In this document: positions 14,580-25,200 of the stretch, in pieces | How the letters are laid out: every line of letters begins with the position of its first letter | Position numbering within the stretch: position 1 is the stretch's first letter | Assembly: GCA_937918935.1 (NCBI GenBank) | Contig: CAKZSI010000046.1 | Span: forward strand, 1 to 51,516 | Source: an uncultured Chloroflexales bacterium | GTDB taxonomy: Bacteria; Chloroflexota; Chloroflexia; Chloroflexales; Chloroflexaceae | Reading direction: 5' to 3' | DNA length: 51,516 nt | The notes under the pieces: generated by a model | The model's input: the letters and a program-made list of their open reading frames with translations, nothing else | Told to the model about the DNA's origin: nothing | The model's database searches: none | Translations under genes and position numbers: made by a program

Positions 14580-15563
14580 TTATCCCCCGGCGTCGCGCGG
14601 GTCCAGCGCGTCGCGCAAACCGTCGCCCAGGAAGGTGAACGACAGCACCAGCAGCGAGATCATGAGTACCGGGAAGAGCAGCATCCACGGCCCCGAACTG
14701 AGGTTGTAGAAGCCATCGGTCATCATCTGGCCCAGGCTGGTGGGAAAGGGCGCGTTCGGGTCCACCGAGGGGCGCATGCCGACGCCGAGGAAGGTGAGGA
14801 TCGCCTCGGCCAGAATGAGCGAGGGGATGCTGAACGACACGGCCACGATGATCGGCCCCAGGGTGTTGGGCAGAATGTGGCGCAGCAGGATGACCCACGT
14901 CGGCACGCCGAGGGCCCGCGCGGCCTCGACGAACTCCTTCTCTTTCAGTGCGAGCACCTGGCCGCGCACCAGCCGCGCCAGGCCCGTCCAGCTCACAATC
15001 GCCAGGGCGGTGAAGATCAACAGCAGGCCCTGGAACGCCTTGCCGAACCATGTCTCGCGGAAGGCCACCGTCAGCGTAATAATGAACAGCAGGTCGGGGA
15101 ACGAGGCGACGATCTCGGTGAAGCGCATGAGCAGGTTGTCGAGCCAGCCGCTGGCGAAGCCGGCAATCAGCCCGATGCTGACCCCGATCGCGACGATGAG
15201 CACCTGCGGGACCACCCCGACGATCAGCGAGACGCGGGTAGCATAGATCAGCCGCGAGAGGATGTCGCGCCCGTTGTTGTCGGTACCCAGGATGTTCTCC
15301 GGGTTGGGTTGCCGGGCCGGGTTGCCGGTGACCCAGACTGGCGGGCGCAGGCTGTTGCGCGGGGTCTGCTCCACCGGGTTCTTCGGGGCCAGCAGCGGCG
15401 CGAAGATCGCCACCAGCACGTAGAGCAGGATCACCAGCGCGCCCGCCACCGCCGCGCGGTTCCGCAGCAGGCGCCGCCAGGCGTCGCCCCAGAGGCTGCG
15501 GGGCCTTGTGACAGCCAGATCCAGCGTGTCGGCACCGGTGAGTGGTCGGGCTTTCGTGCTCAT
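14580..15563 (-). CDS. Peptide-type ABC transporter permease (OppC/DppC family)
   Basis: 327-residue inner-membrane permease with about six transmembrane segments. The N-terminal OppC region ('[29 protein letters not shown]') and '[28 protein letters not shown]' are diagnostic. The EAA loop that contacts the ATPase reads '[31 protein letters not shown]'. It pairs with the OppB-type permease upstream (4-nt gap) and the binding lipoprotein at 16712. No ATPase genes (OppD/F) are in the window, so they must be elsewhere. Converges with yggS, leaving 19 bp. Confidence 0.9.
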   Translation of the reverse strand: MSTKARPLTGADTLDLAVTRPRSLWGDAWRRLLRNRAAVAGALVILLYVLVAIFAPLLAPKNPVEQTPRNSLRPPVWVTGNPARQPNPENILGTDNNGRDILSRLIYATRVSLIVGVVPQVLIVAIGVSIGLIAGFASGWLDNLLMRFTEIVASFPDLLFIITLTVAFRETWFGKAFQGLLLIFTALAIVSWTGLARLVRGQVLALKEKEFVEAARALGVPTWVILLRHILPNTLGPIIVAVSFSIPSLILAEAILTFLGVGMRPSVDPNAPFPTSLGQMMTDGFYNLSSGPWMLLFPVLMISLLVLSFTFLGDGLRDALDPRDAGG

Positions 15564-15567
15564 AAGG

Positions 15568-16572
15568 CTATTTATACGAGATCCGCGGATCGATGATCCC
15601 GTAGGCAATATCCACCAGCAGATTGGCCATCCCCAGAAAAAAGACAAAGATCAGCGCCCCGGCCATGATCATCGAGTAGTCGCGCTTACCGATTGCTTCC
15701 ACCAGCAACTGACCCATTCCCGGCACCTGAAAAATGATCTCCGTGTACAGGGTGCCGGTGATCAGCGCGGCGGCGAGAGGGCCGAGCACCGTCACCACGG
15801 GGATCAGGGCGTTCTTAAGCATGTGCCGCCAGATCACCAGCCGGTCGCCCAGGCCCTTGGCCCTGGCGGTGCGCACATAGTCCTGGCGCTTCACTTCAAG
15901 TACGCTGGAGCGGGTCAGGCGGGTGATGAAGCCCAGGGAGGTGGCGCCGAGGGCCACAGTGGGGAGGATCCAGGGCCGGATCGGCTCGTTCCAGTCGGGG
16001 ATGACCGTGAACCACGGGAGCCAGGTGGCGAAGATGATCACCAGCAAAAAACCGACAATCAGCGTCGAGAGCGAGACGAAGAAGGTCGAGGCGAAGAGCG
16101 CCGCGTAGTCAATCCAGGTGTTCTGTTTGAGCGCGGCGAGCACCCCCAGCGGCACGCCGATCGTCACGGCGAAGAGCAGCGCCTGCAACCCCAGGCGCGC
16201 CGAGTAGTAGAAGCGGCTCGGCTTGCCCCCGCGCGAGCCGAACAGCTCCTGCTGCACAGTGCGCGCCCCGCGCGAGGCGTAGGTGGGGCCGAAATTGCCG
16301 CCGATGGCGCCCCACAGGATGCGGCGCTCGCCCGTCTTCGGGTCGGTCACGAGGTCGAAGAACATGTAGCGGGTAAACTGGCGCCAGATGGGCAGATCCA
16401 TGCCAAACTTCTCGCGCAGCACCGCTTCCACCCGCGGCGAGAGCTGGCGCCGGCTGGGGTCGGTGTCGAAGGGGCCGCCCGGGGTCATGCGGGCGATTGT
16501 GAAGGTCAGTAGCCCCACGATCACCAGCACGGGGATCTGCCAGAGGATGCGGCGAATGATGTATGCGGTCAT
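15568..16572 (-). CDS. Peptide-type ABC transporter permease (OppB/DppB family)
   Basis: 334-residue permease. Starts 'MTAYIIRRILWQIPVLVIVGLLTFTIARMTPGGPFD', the standard OppB N-terminus with its periplasmic PGDP-like segment. The EAA loop is 'DYVRTARAKGLGDRLVIWRHMLKNALIPVVTVLG', and the end 'ANLLVDIAYGIIDPRI' is typical. Start ATG 16572; the frame extends upstream into repeat sequence and is not used. Second gene of a binding protein-OppB-OppC operon. Confidence 0.9.
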   Translation of the reverse strand: MTAYIIRRILWQIPVLVIVGLLTFTIARMTPGGPFDTDPSRRQLSPRVEAVLREKFGMDLPIWRQFTRYMFFDLVTDPKTGERRILWGAIGGNFGPTYASRGARTVQQELFGSRGGKPSRFYYSARLGLQALLFAVTIGVPLGVLAALKQNTWIDYAALFASTFFVSLSTLIVGFLLVIIFATWLPWFTVIPDWNEPIRPWILPTVALGATSLGFITRLTRSSVLEVKRQDYVRTARAKGLGDRLVIWRHMLKNALIPVVTVLGPLAAALITGTLYTEIIFQVPGMGQLLVEAIGKRDYSMIMAGALIFVFFLGMANLLVDIAYGIIDPRISYK

Positions 16573-16646
16573 AGTGTTTTGCGGGTGTCGCGAGCCTCCC
16601 GGCAGGCCCGCCATGGCCACGCCGCGCAACCCCGGGAGGCGGAGGC

Positions 16647-16679
16647 AAGGTGTGGGCGGATCTGCCCCTCCCACACCTT
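16647..16679. repeat. Intercistronic hairpin (module A-like)
   Basis: AAGGTGTGGG (16647-16656) and its complement CCCACACCTT (16670-16679), between the binding-protein gene and oppB. Such a hairpin could lower permease expression relative to the binding protein. Confidence 0.5.
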
Positions 16680-16711
16680 CCCAACCCTGAGCGCCTGACG
16701 GCGGGTTCCGC

Positions 16712-18472
16712 CTACGGTTGCACGTCCACGTTTGGCAGGTTGAAGAAGCCCAGCCAGTAGTCAATCGGCGTGATGGTCTCCTCGGTGACGCCCTGGACGT
16801 AGGGCTTGACCAGCACCGGGCCGCCGTCGTTGCGGGTGACGGCGATCGGCGCGTCGGTGATCAGGATCTTCTCGGCCTCATTGTAGAGCTGTAGCCGCTT
16901 GACCGGGTCCTGCTCGATGTCGGCCTGGCGCACCAGTTCGTCAAACTCGGGGTTCGAGTAGCCCACGCGGGTGCTGAGCAGGCCGTTGGTCTGGAACAGC
17001 GAGATCCAGTTCTGCGGATCGGGGTAGTCGGCGCACCAGCCCAGGGAGAACATCTGCGGCGGGTCCTCCTTGGTCAGTGCGGAGAAGGCGGTCGGGTCCA
17101 CGGGGTCGAGCACAGCGTCAATGCCCAGGTTCTGCTTGAGCTGGTTCGCGATCCATTCAAAGCGAGCGTTGTTGCGGGCGCTGGCCGAGTAGGTCAGTTT
17201 AATCTCGGGCAAGTTCTCCACTCCGCCGTAGGACGACTCGGCAATGGTCGCCCTGGCTGCCTGGGGGTCGAACTCCCAGAGCTTCAGGTCGGGCTGGTGG
17301 CCGGGGAAGCCAGGGGGAATAAAGGTGAAGGCCACGCTGCCGAGGCCGTTAAAGATGTCGCGGTTCCACGCCTCGCGGTCGAAGGCCTGGGCGAAGCCCT
17401 GGCGCACCTTTACGTCGTCGAAGGGCGGTTTTTTGGTGTTGAAGCCGAAGTAGAAGGTACATGACCCGACGGTGTTGACGATCTGCTGGTTGAGTTGCGG
17501 ATCAGACTGGACAGTGGCCAGGTCTTCGGGGGCGACACCCAGGATCTCGAGTTCGCCATTCTGGTAGGCCTGGAAGGCCACCTGCCCCTCGGTGATCATG
17601 TAGTACTCGACACGCTTGAGCTTCACCGGACCCAGCGGCCCGACGTAGTTGGGGTTAGGCGCCCAGATCGCCCGGTTGCCGTGGTCCCACTCCTTGAGCA
17701 CGAAGGGGCCGTTGCCGATGTAGTTCTCGGCGTCGTACCACCAATCCTCGCCGCGTTCGACCAGATCCTGGCGCGCCGGGGCGCCGATCCACAGCGCAGC
17801 CATGGCCGGGAAGTAGGGCGCAGGGGCGGTCAGTTCGATTTCCAGGGTCAGATCATCAATCGCCCGCACGCCGAAGTTGGCGAGCAGTTCGTCCTGGTCG
17901 CGGGCCAGGGCCTCCTCGACGCTGAGACCCTCACAGGCAGCGGCGGAGTACTCACTGTAGCCCTTGATGATGCCGCAGGGCAGGGATTGGTACTCGCCGG
18001 CGGTCTCGGGGTTGGCCAGGCGGCGCCAGGCGTACTCGAAGTTCTGAGCCGTGACGGGTTCACCGTCGGAGAATCTGGCATCGGGGCGCAGCTTGAAGGT
18101 GTAGACCAGGCCATCGGAGGAAACCGCGACGCTCTCGGCGGCAGCGGGGATGGGCTTCATATCCCGGTCGAAGCTCATCAGGGGCTGAAAGGCCATCATG
18201 ATGAACTGGATCTCGACGACGAAACTCGCCTTCTGGGGGTCAACGTTATCGGGTTCACTACCGATGTTCAGCCGCAGCACTCCGGGCTGGGCGTTGCCGG
18301 CGGGGGCCGTGGTGGCCGCCGGGGCCGTGGTTGGCTGGCCGGGGGCCGTGGTGGCCGCCGGGGCCGTGGTCGGCTGTGCGGCGGGGGCGCCGCCACAGGC
18401 GGCGAGGATGGGCACGATGAGCGCGCAAAGTAGCACGCTGGCAACCGTGCCGCGCCAATTCCGGACAGGCAT
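16712..18472 (-). CDS. ABC transporter substrate-binding lipoprotein, family 5
   Basis: 586-residue extracytoplasmic solute-binding protein (OppA/DppA-like). Signal peptide with lipobox 'ILAAC' (Cys26) makes it a lipoprotein. Next comes a low-complexity linker built of repeated TTAPAAT units (about 33-58), presumably a flexible tether. The SBP_bac_5 domain follows ('LRLNIGSEPDNVDPQKASFVVEI', 'RFSDGEPVTAQNFEYAWRRLANPET', 'YIGNGPFVLKEWDHG', 'FQTNGLLSTRVGYSNPEFDELVRQA'). Start at ATG 18472 with AGGAG 8 nt upstream. The probable ligand is an oligopeptide, but the family also binds other solutes. Confidence 0.92.
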   Translation of the reverse strand: MPVRNWRGTVASVLLCALIVPILAACGGAPAAQPTTAPAATTAPGQPTTAPAATTAPAGNAQPGVLRLNIGSEPDNVDPQKASFVVEIQFIMMAFQPLMSFDRDMKPIPAAAESVAVSSDGLVYTFKLRPDARFSDGEPVTAQNFEYAWRRLANPETAGEYQSLPCGIIKGYSEYSAAACEGLSVEEALARDQDELLANFGVRAIDDLTLEIELTAPAPYFPAMAALWIGAPARQDLVERGEDWWYDAENYIGNGPFVLKEWDHGNRAIWAPNPNYVGPLGPVKLKRVEYYMITEGQVAFQAYQNGELEILGVAPEDLATVQSDPQLNQQIVNTVGSCTFYFGFNTKKPPFDDVKVRQGFAQAFDREAWNRDIFNGLGSVAFTFIPPGFPGHQPDLKLWEFDPQAARATIAESSYGGVENLPEIKLTYSASARNNARFEWIANQLKQNLGIDAVLDPVDPTAFSALTKEDPPQMFSLGWCADYPDPQNWISLFQTNGLLSTRVGYSNPEFDELVRQADIEQDPVKRLQLYNEAEKILITDAPIAVTRNDGGPVLVKPYVQGVTEETITPIDYWLGFFNLPNVDVQP

Positions 18473-18725
18473 CTGTGGTCTCCTTTGCTCCTGGTCTTCC
18501 GGCACGCGCCGGAAGCAGTCGCCCCTGGGGGTTGCGCCGCCCGCCACCGGGAAGCGGCAGGAGTTTCGAGGGAGGGCTGCGTCCTTCGGCTCCACGCTTC
18601 GGGTGGGCAGAGGAGGGGGGAAAGACGATCAGGACCCGGGGGCGGGGCGAACCGCAACGGTTCCGCGGCGCGCGCCACGCACAGCTTCAGCCTTACAGGG
18701 CGACAATCGGGATACAATACCGGGG
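18473..18725. other. Long leader between the binding-protein gene and its promoter
   Basis: First part of the 546-bp gap 18473-19018. GC-rich, no convincing gene and no known RNA motif; probably the 5' leader of the minus-strand binding-protein gene. The rest of the gap holds two divergent promoters and the nad operators. Confidence 0.4.
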
Positions 18726-18755
18726 ATGGTACCACAGAGAGGATCGGAGCGTCAA
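18726..18755 (-). promoter_or_regulatory. Possible promoter of the binding-protein operon
   Basis: Minus strand TTGACG (18755-18750), 18-nt spacer, TACCAT (18731-18726). This would give a leader of about 250 nt. Moderate match only. Confidence 0.4.
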
Positions 18756-18793
18756 GCCCGGTTGAGGTAACCCTTGAGCGCACAAAACTGCTC

Positions 18794-18822
18794 TTGACAA
18801 CTCCTGAGCTGCGTCGTATACT
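18794..18822 (+). promoter_or_regulatory. Consensus promoter of nadABC
   Basis: TTGACA (18794-18799), 17-nt spacer, TATACT (18817-18822). Essentially a consensus sigma70-type promoter, with a repressor-like site starting in the -10. Confidence 0.85.
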
Positions 18823-18945
18823 AAGTGTCACTTTCACAACAGGCCGGGCGGCCACTTTTTTCCAGGCAGATTTAGTGTCAAAGAGACACAAATGCTGGTC
18901 GCTCGGCCTCTCTGGTAGGGATATTTAGTGTTATTATTACACTAA
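18822..18945 (+). promoter_or_regulatory. Three 21-bp operator-like palindromes upstream of nadA
   Basis: Three sites share the pattern TwAGTGT-N7-ACA: 18822-18842 (TAAGTGT...ACA, weakest), 18872-18892 (TTAGTGT...ACACAAA) and 18925-18945 (TTAGTGT...ACACTAA, perfect arms). Start-to-start spacings are 50 and 53 bp, close to five helical turns. The first overlaps the -10. Size and placement fit an NAD-biosynthesis repressor such as NrtR or NiaR, but the regulator is not identified. Confidence 0.65.
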
Positions 18946-19018
18946 TAACCTGGCGTTAAGAGCGGCTCCAGGAGTGATCCGCACCGGTTCTAACGCGGGG
19001 TTATCGAGGAGGTTGTCA

Positions 19019-19990
19019 ATGAGCATGGCGCTCACCCACACCGCCCCGGAGGCGGGCGCGGCCCTGGTGGAGGAGATCAACGTCTTGCGCGCCCGGCGCA
19101 ACGCGGTGATCCTGGCCCATAACTATGAGTACGGCGAGATCCAGGATCTTGCCGATTATGTCGGCGACTCGCTGGGGATGGCCCGGTTTGCCGCGCGCAG
19201 CGACGCGCCGGTGCTGGTCGTCTGCGGCGTGCATTTTATGGCCGAGACGGCCGCCATCCTCTCGCCGGAGAAGACCGTGTTGATCCCCGACCCCGAGGCG
19301 GGTTGCTCGCTAGCGGCGTCGATCACCGCCGAGCAACTGCGCGCCTGGAAGGCCGAGCATCCCGGCGCGGTGGTGGTGAGCTACGTCAATACCACCGCCG
19401 AGGTCAAGGCCGAGAGCGATTACTGTTGCACCTCGGGCAACGCCGAGCGGGTCATTCGGGCCATTCCTGAAGATAAAGAGATTCTCTTTCTTCCCGATAT
19501 GTTTCTGGGGAGCTATCTGCAGCGGGTAACTGGACGGCGCATGCAGATCTGGGCGGGAGAGTGCCACGTGCACGCCGCCATTCGCCCGGCGATGGTCGAG
19601 CGCCAGCGCGCCGCCGCGCCCGATGCCGAGTTTCTGATCCACCCCGAGTGCGGCTGTGTGAGCAGCACCATGCACTACCTGGCGAGCGGCAGGCTCGATC
19701 CCCGGGGCACCCATATTCTCTCGACCGAGGGCATGATCCGCCACGCGGCCAGCAGCAGCGCCTCGCGCTTCGTCGTCGCCACCGAGATTGGCGTGCTGCA
19801 CCGCATGCGCAAGGCCAATCCCGAGAAGCAGTTCCTGCCCGTTGATGAGTCGATCAGTTGCAAGTATATGAAGATGATTACCCTGGAGAAGGTGCGCGAT
19901 AGTCTGCGTGACCTGACCCACGTGGTGACGGTGCCGCCCGATCTGGCCGCCCGCGCCCGTACCGCCATCGAGCGCATGATCGCGCTCTAA
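19019..19990 (+). CDS. nadA: Quinolinate synthase
   Basis: 323-residue [4Fe-4S] enzyme that condenses iminoaspartate with dihydroxyacetone phosphate to quinolinate, the second step of de novo NAD synthesis. Early motif 'AVILAHNYEYGEIQDLADYVGDSL' is diagnostic. The three cluster cysteines fit Cys96 ('EAGCSLA'), Cys182 ('GECHVHAAI') and Cys281 ('ISCKYMKMITLEKV'), with spacing like E. coli NadA. Start ATG 19019 with GAGGAGG 6 nt before it. First gene of nadA-nadB-nadC, behind a strong promoter and candidate operators. The cluster is oxygen-labile in known members. Confidence 0.96.
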   Translation: MSMALTHTAPEAGAALVEEINVLRARRNAVILAHNYEYGEIQDLADYVGDSLGMARFAARSDAPVLVVCGVHFMAETAAILSPEKTVLIPDPEAGCSLAASITAEQLRAWKAEHPGAVVVSYVNTTAEVKAESDYCCTSGNAERVIRAIPEDKEILFLPDMFLGSYLQRVTGRRMQIWAGECHVHAAIRPAMVERQRAAAPDAEFLIHPECGCVSSTMHYLASGRLDPRGTHILSTEGMIRHAASSSASRFVVATEIGVLHRMRKANPEKQFLPVDESISCKYMKMITLEKVRDSLRDLTHVVTVPPDLAARARTAIERMIAL

Positions 19991-20079
19991 ACGCTCCGGC
20001 GGGCGCAGGGCAAGCGGGTTGCCCCATTCGCTGCCCCGGCGGGTTGCGCCCCTACCCGTCAGGCACGGGCAGGGGCGTG

Positions 20080-20097
20080 AGGAAACCGGGTTTCTCC
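20080..20097. repeat. Module B hairpin (nadA-nadB gap)
   Basis: GGAAACC, G, GGTTTCTCC with a G-T wobble, preceded by CAGGGGCGTGA. First of two clear copies in this 252-bp gap. Confidence 0.6.
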
Positions 20098-20144
20098 ATC
20101 CCGCAACCCGGAGGCTGTGCTGCCTGTGCCCGGCGGGCAGGGGC

Positions 20145-20167
20145 GTGGGGAAACCTGGTTTCCCCAC
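20145..20167. repeat. Module B hairpin, perfect copy (nadA-nadB gap)
   Basis: GTGGGGAAACC, T, GGTTTCCCCAC: perfect 11-bp arms around a single base, after GGGCAGGGGC. It lies inside the presumed nadA-nadB transcript. Confidence 0.7.
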
Positions 20168-20242
20168 ATCCCTCCAACCGGTTATGGGCAGGTCAGACCC
20201 TATGCGGCTTCGCCGCACTACCCGAAGAAACGAGAGTCAACC

Positions 20243-21892
20243 ATGGAACCGATACCCGCTCCTCGCTTCGCGCTGGCGGCCTGGCCCGCGGCTGCAACGA
20301 CGACCACCGGCGTGCTGGTGATCGGCGCCGGGGCCGCCGGTCTGGCGGCGGCCCTGGCGGCCGCCGAGTACACCGAGGTGCTGGTGCTGGCCCGCGGCGC
20401 CCTGCCCGAGAGTAATTCGGCCCGGGCCCAGGGCGGCATTGCCGCAGCCCTCGATACTGCCGACTCGCCCCGTGCTCATGTCGCCGATACGCTGGTGGCC
20501 GGCGCCGGTCTCTCGGACGCCGAGGCCGTGGCTGCCCTGGCCCACGCCGCGCCGGTGTTGATGCGCGAACTGGCCGCCGCCGGCGTGCCTTTTGAGCGCC
20601 TGGCCTCCGGACGCTTCGCCCTGGGGTTGGAGGGCGGCCATTCGGCCCGTCGCATCGTCCACGTGGGCGACGCGACCGGCCTGGCGGTGGTCACGGCGCT
20701 GATCGCCCGCGCGCGCGTCCATCCGCGGATCACGCTGCTGGAGGGCTGGCAGGTCGCCGATCTGCTCGACCAGGGGGGCCAGATTGTCGGGGCGCTGGCG
20801 CGCGACCCGGCAGGCGCCTGGCATCGCCTGCTGGCCGCGGCGACGATTCTCGCCAGTGGCGGCGCGGGCGCACTCTACGGGCTGACCAGCAATCAGCCCG
20901 CTGCCCTTGGCGAGGGCATCGCCATGGCCTACCGCGCCGGGGCCGAGGTGGCCGATCTGGAGTTCGTGCAGTTCCATCCCACCGTCTACCGCACGCGCGA
21001 CGGCCAGGGCTTCCTGATCACCGAGGCCGCCCGCGGTGAGGGTGGTCTGCTCCGCACGCCCGCCGGTGAACGCTTCATGCCCGATTACGATCCCCGCGCT
21101 GAACTCGCCCCCCGCGACGTGGTGACCCGCGGCATCTACGCCGCTATGCGCCGCTCCGACAGCGACCATGTACTGCTCGACCTGACCCATCTGCCCCGGG
21201 CGACGGTCGAGGCCCATTTTCCGACGATCTGCGCCCGTCTGCGCGAAGACGGGCTTGATCCCGCCGCCACGCCCATCCCGGTGGCCCCGGCGGCGCACTA
21301 CCTCATGGGCGGTGTGCGCACCGATCTGGACGGCGCCACCAGCCTGCCCGGACTGTACGCCGCCGGCGAGGTGGCATGCACCGGCGTGCATGGCGCCAAT
21401 CGTCTGGCCTCCAACTCGCTGCTGGAGTGCCTCGTCTTTGGACGGCGCGCCGGCATCGCCGCCGCTCTGGAGCGTCACCCCGACAAGTTTGCCCTTTCGT
21501 CCGTCCCGTCCAGCCGCGTCGCCGCCCGGACCGCCGGTGCGTTCCCATCGTCGGACTGGCGCGCGGCTCTGGCGGCAACGATGCGCGCCGCCGCCGGGCC
21601 GCTGCGCGACGGCGAGGGTCTGCGCACGGGGGCATTGAGCCTGGCGGCCTGGCCCCAACAGGCCGATCCCGACGACCCGGAGGCGCTCACTGCCGTCAAC
21701 GCGGCGCTGACTGCGCGGCTGATCGTGGCCGGCGCGCTGGTGCGCGAGGAGAGCCGGGGCGGTCACTTCCGCACCGATTTCCCCCACTCCCGCCAGCGCT
21801 GGCAGGCCCATCTGGTGCAGGTCCGGGGCCAGCCCCCGTTTCTGGTCGAAACCATCGCCGCGCCGCTGGCGCGGGCCCACGCGGCTGATTAA
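20243..21892 (+). CDS. nadB: L-aspartate oxidase
   Basis: 549-residue flavoprotein that oxidises L-aspartate to iminoaspartate for NadA. FAD-binding 'VIGAGAAGLAAALAAA' lies near 28-43, followed by 'NSARAQGGIAAAL', 'EGGHSARRIVHVGDATG', 'LEFVQFHPTVY', 'EAARGEGGLL', the active-site region 'PRDVVTRGI', and 'HYLMGGVRTDLDG...LYAAGEVACTGVHGANRLASNSLLE'. The C-terminal helical domain is complete. Start ATG 20243; the frame upstream is repeat sequence. Its N-terminal stretch before the FAD motif is slightly Ala/Thr-rich. Second gene of the nad operon. Confidence 0.96.
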   Translation: MEPIPAPRFALAAWPAAATTTTGVLVIGAGAAGLAAALAAAEYTEVLVLARGALPESNSARAQGGIAAALDTADSPRAHVADTLVAGAGLSDAEAVAALAHAAPVLMRELAAAGVPFERLASGRFALGLEGGHSARRIVHVGDATGLAVVTALIARARVHPRITLLEGWQVADLLDQGGQIVGALARDPAGAWHRLLAAATILASGGAGALYGLTSNQPAALGEGIAMAYRAGAEVADLEFVQFHPTVYRTRDGQGFLITEAARGEGGLLRTPAGERFMPDYDPRAELAPRDVVTRGIYAAMRRSDSDHVLLDLTHLPRATVEAHFPTICARLREDGLDPAATPIPVAPAAHYLMGGVRTDLDGATSLPGLYAAGEVACTGVHGANRLASNSLLECLVFGRRAGIAAALERHPDKFALSSVPSSRVAARTAGAFPSSDWRAALAATMRAAAGPLRDGEGLRTGALSLAAWPQQADPDDPEALTAVNAALTARLIVAGALVREESRGGHFRTDFPHSRQRWQAHLVQVRGQPPFLVETIAAPLARAHAAD

Positions 21893-21901
21893 GAGCTGTG
21901 C

Positions 21902-21924
21902 GCGGGAGGGCGCAGCCCTCCCGC
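21902..21924. repeat. Module A hairpin (nadB-nadC gap)
   Basis: GCGGGAGGGC, GCA, GCCCTCCCGC: perfect 10-bp arms, 10 bp after the nadB stop. Confidence 0.65.
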
Positions 21925-21970
21925 ACCCTTCCCGGCATAATGCCCGGGACGGCAACGTAGGTGTCAAACT

Positions 21971-22834
21971 ATGAATCCCCTCGATCTTCCTCCCGAACTC
22001 GTCCGCGATGTGGTCGCCCGCGCACTCCACGAGGATGTGGGCACGGGCGACCTGACGACCCTGGCGGTTATTCCCCCCGATGCCCGGGCCGAGGCGCACT
22101 TCGTCTTCCGTGAGGCCGGGGTGGTCTGCGGCCTGCGGGTTGTGGCGGCCGTCTTTGCCCTGGTGGACCCGTCTCTGGCGCTGCGGCCACGGGTGGCCGA
22201 GGGCGCGCGGGTATCCGCCGGGGAGCGGGTGGCCACGCTCGCCGGCCCGGCCCGCGGTCTGCTCAGTGGCGAGCGCGTGGCCCTCAATCTCTTCCAGCGC
22301 CTGAGCGGCATCGCCACGCTGACCGCCCGCTACGCCGAGGCAGTGCAAGGTACCAGGGCGCGCATCCTTGACACGCGCAAGACCACGCCGGGCCTGCGGG
22401 CGCTGGAGAAGTACGCCGTGCGCGTCGGGGGAGGCGTCAATCACCGCTTCGGGTTGTACGACGGGGTGATGCTCAAAGACAACCACCTGGCCATCCTGGC
22501 GGCGCAAGGGGTCGATCTGGCCGAAGCGGTGCGCCGGGCGCGGGCGGCGGTGGGGCCGATGGTGCGGGTAGAGGTGGAAGTGGAGAGCGTCGAACAGGCC
22601 GCCGTGGCCGCCGAAGCCGGCGCCGACCTGATCCTGCTCGACAACATGCCCCCCGATCAACTCCGCGCCGCAGTGGCTGTCGTGGCCGGGCGGGCGCGCA
22701 CCGAGGCCAGCGGCGGCATCACCCTGCGGTCAATCCGCGCGGTCGCCGAGAGCGGGGTGGACTATATCAGCGTCGGCGCGCTGACCCACAGCGCCCCGGC
22801 CCTGGATATTGGTCTGGATATCGAGGGAGCGTAG
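21971..22834 (+). CDS. nadC: Nicotinate-nucleotide pyrophosphorylase (carboxylating)
   Basis: 287-residue quinolinate phosphoribosyltransferase. It converts quinolinate and PRPP to nicotinate mononucleotide, CO2 and pyrophosphate. N-terminal 'ALHEDVGTGDLTTLAVIPPDA' and 'GVVCGLRVVAAVF' form the first domain. 'ALNLFQRLSGIATLTARY', 'ILDTRKTTPGLRALEKYAVRVGGGVNHRFGLYDGVMLKDNHL', 'VEVEVES', 'LLDNM' and 'EASGGITL' are the barrel motifs with substrate-binding Arg, His and Lys. Completes the aspartate route to NaMN. A weak module A hairpin follows the stop. Confidence 0.96.
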   Translation: MNPLDLPPELVRDVVARALHEDVGTGDLTTLAVIPPDARAEAHFVFREAGVVCGLRVVAAVFALVDPSLALRPRVAEGARVSAGERVATLAGPARGLLSGERVALNLFQRLSGIATLTARYAEAVQGTRARILDTRKTTPGLRALEKYAVRVGGGVNHRFGLYDGVMLKDNHLAILAAQGVDLAEAVRRARAAVGPMVRVEVEVESVEQAAVAAEAGADLILLDNMPPDQLRAAVAVVAGRARTEASGGITLRSIRAVAESGVDYISVGALTHSAPALDIGLDIEGA

Positions 22835-22977
22835 AGAGTCCCGGATGGCATAGCCCTCCCGGACCCTCCCATCGGCGGCCAGGGTCCGCTCCTCAAACGG
22901 CGGTCTTGCCGGCGCGGTAACCGTATTCGGCGGACTGGGGGATGGGGCAGCCCGGTTACGCCATTGTAACGGCTCGT

Positions 22978-23007
22978 TTGACACATGCGCCTGCCCTTGG
23001 GTAGAAT
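22978..23007 (+). promoter_or_regulatory. Promoter of the glgE operon
   Basis: TTGACA (22978-22983), 18-nt spacer, TAGAAT (23002-23007), about 140 bp before glgE. The 314-bp gap 22835-23148 also holds a degenerate module A at 22841-22862 and nothing else recognisable. Confidence 0.7.
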
Positions 23008-23148
23008 GGTGTCAGCGGGAACAGACGGTTCTCGATTCACAAACGGAAGAACGTTGCTGGTCTGGCGCCGGTCACAGGTAGTGCGCCGGCATTATTGTGT
23101 TGTTTTTCGTCGACCACCTGTAGTAGCGGGCACAGAGGGGAGCCGGTG

Positions 23149-25199
<2,051 letters not shown>

Positions 25200-25200
<1 letters not shown>

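Noticed and set aside
14517-16512. Plus-strand frames opposite the two permease genes
   Set aside because: His/Gln/Arg-rich translations typical of antisense to membrane-protein codons; the permeases are clearly real.
16573-16764. Upstream extension of the OppB-type permease
   Set aside because: Crosses an intercistronic hairpin and overlaps the binding-protein gene; the usual OppB N-terminus starts at 16572.
20237-22660. 807-codon open frame on the minus strand opposite nadB-nadC
   Set aside because: Antisense shadow of high-GC codon bias; nadB and nadC on the plus strand have full conserved motifs, while this frame has none.
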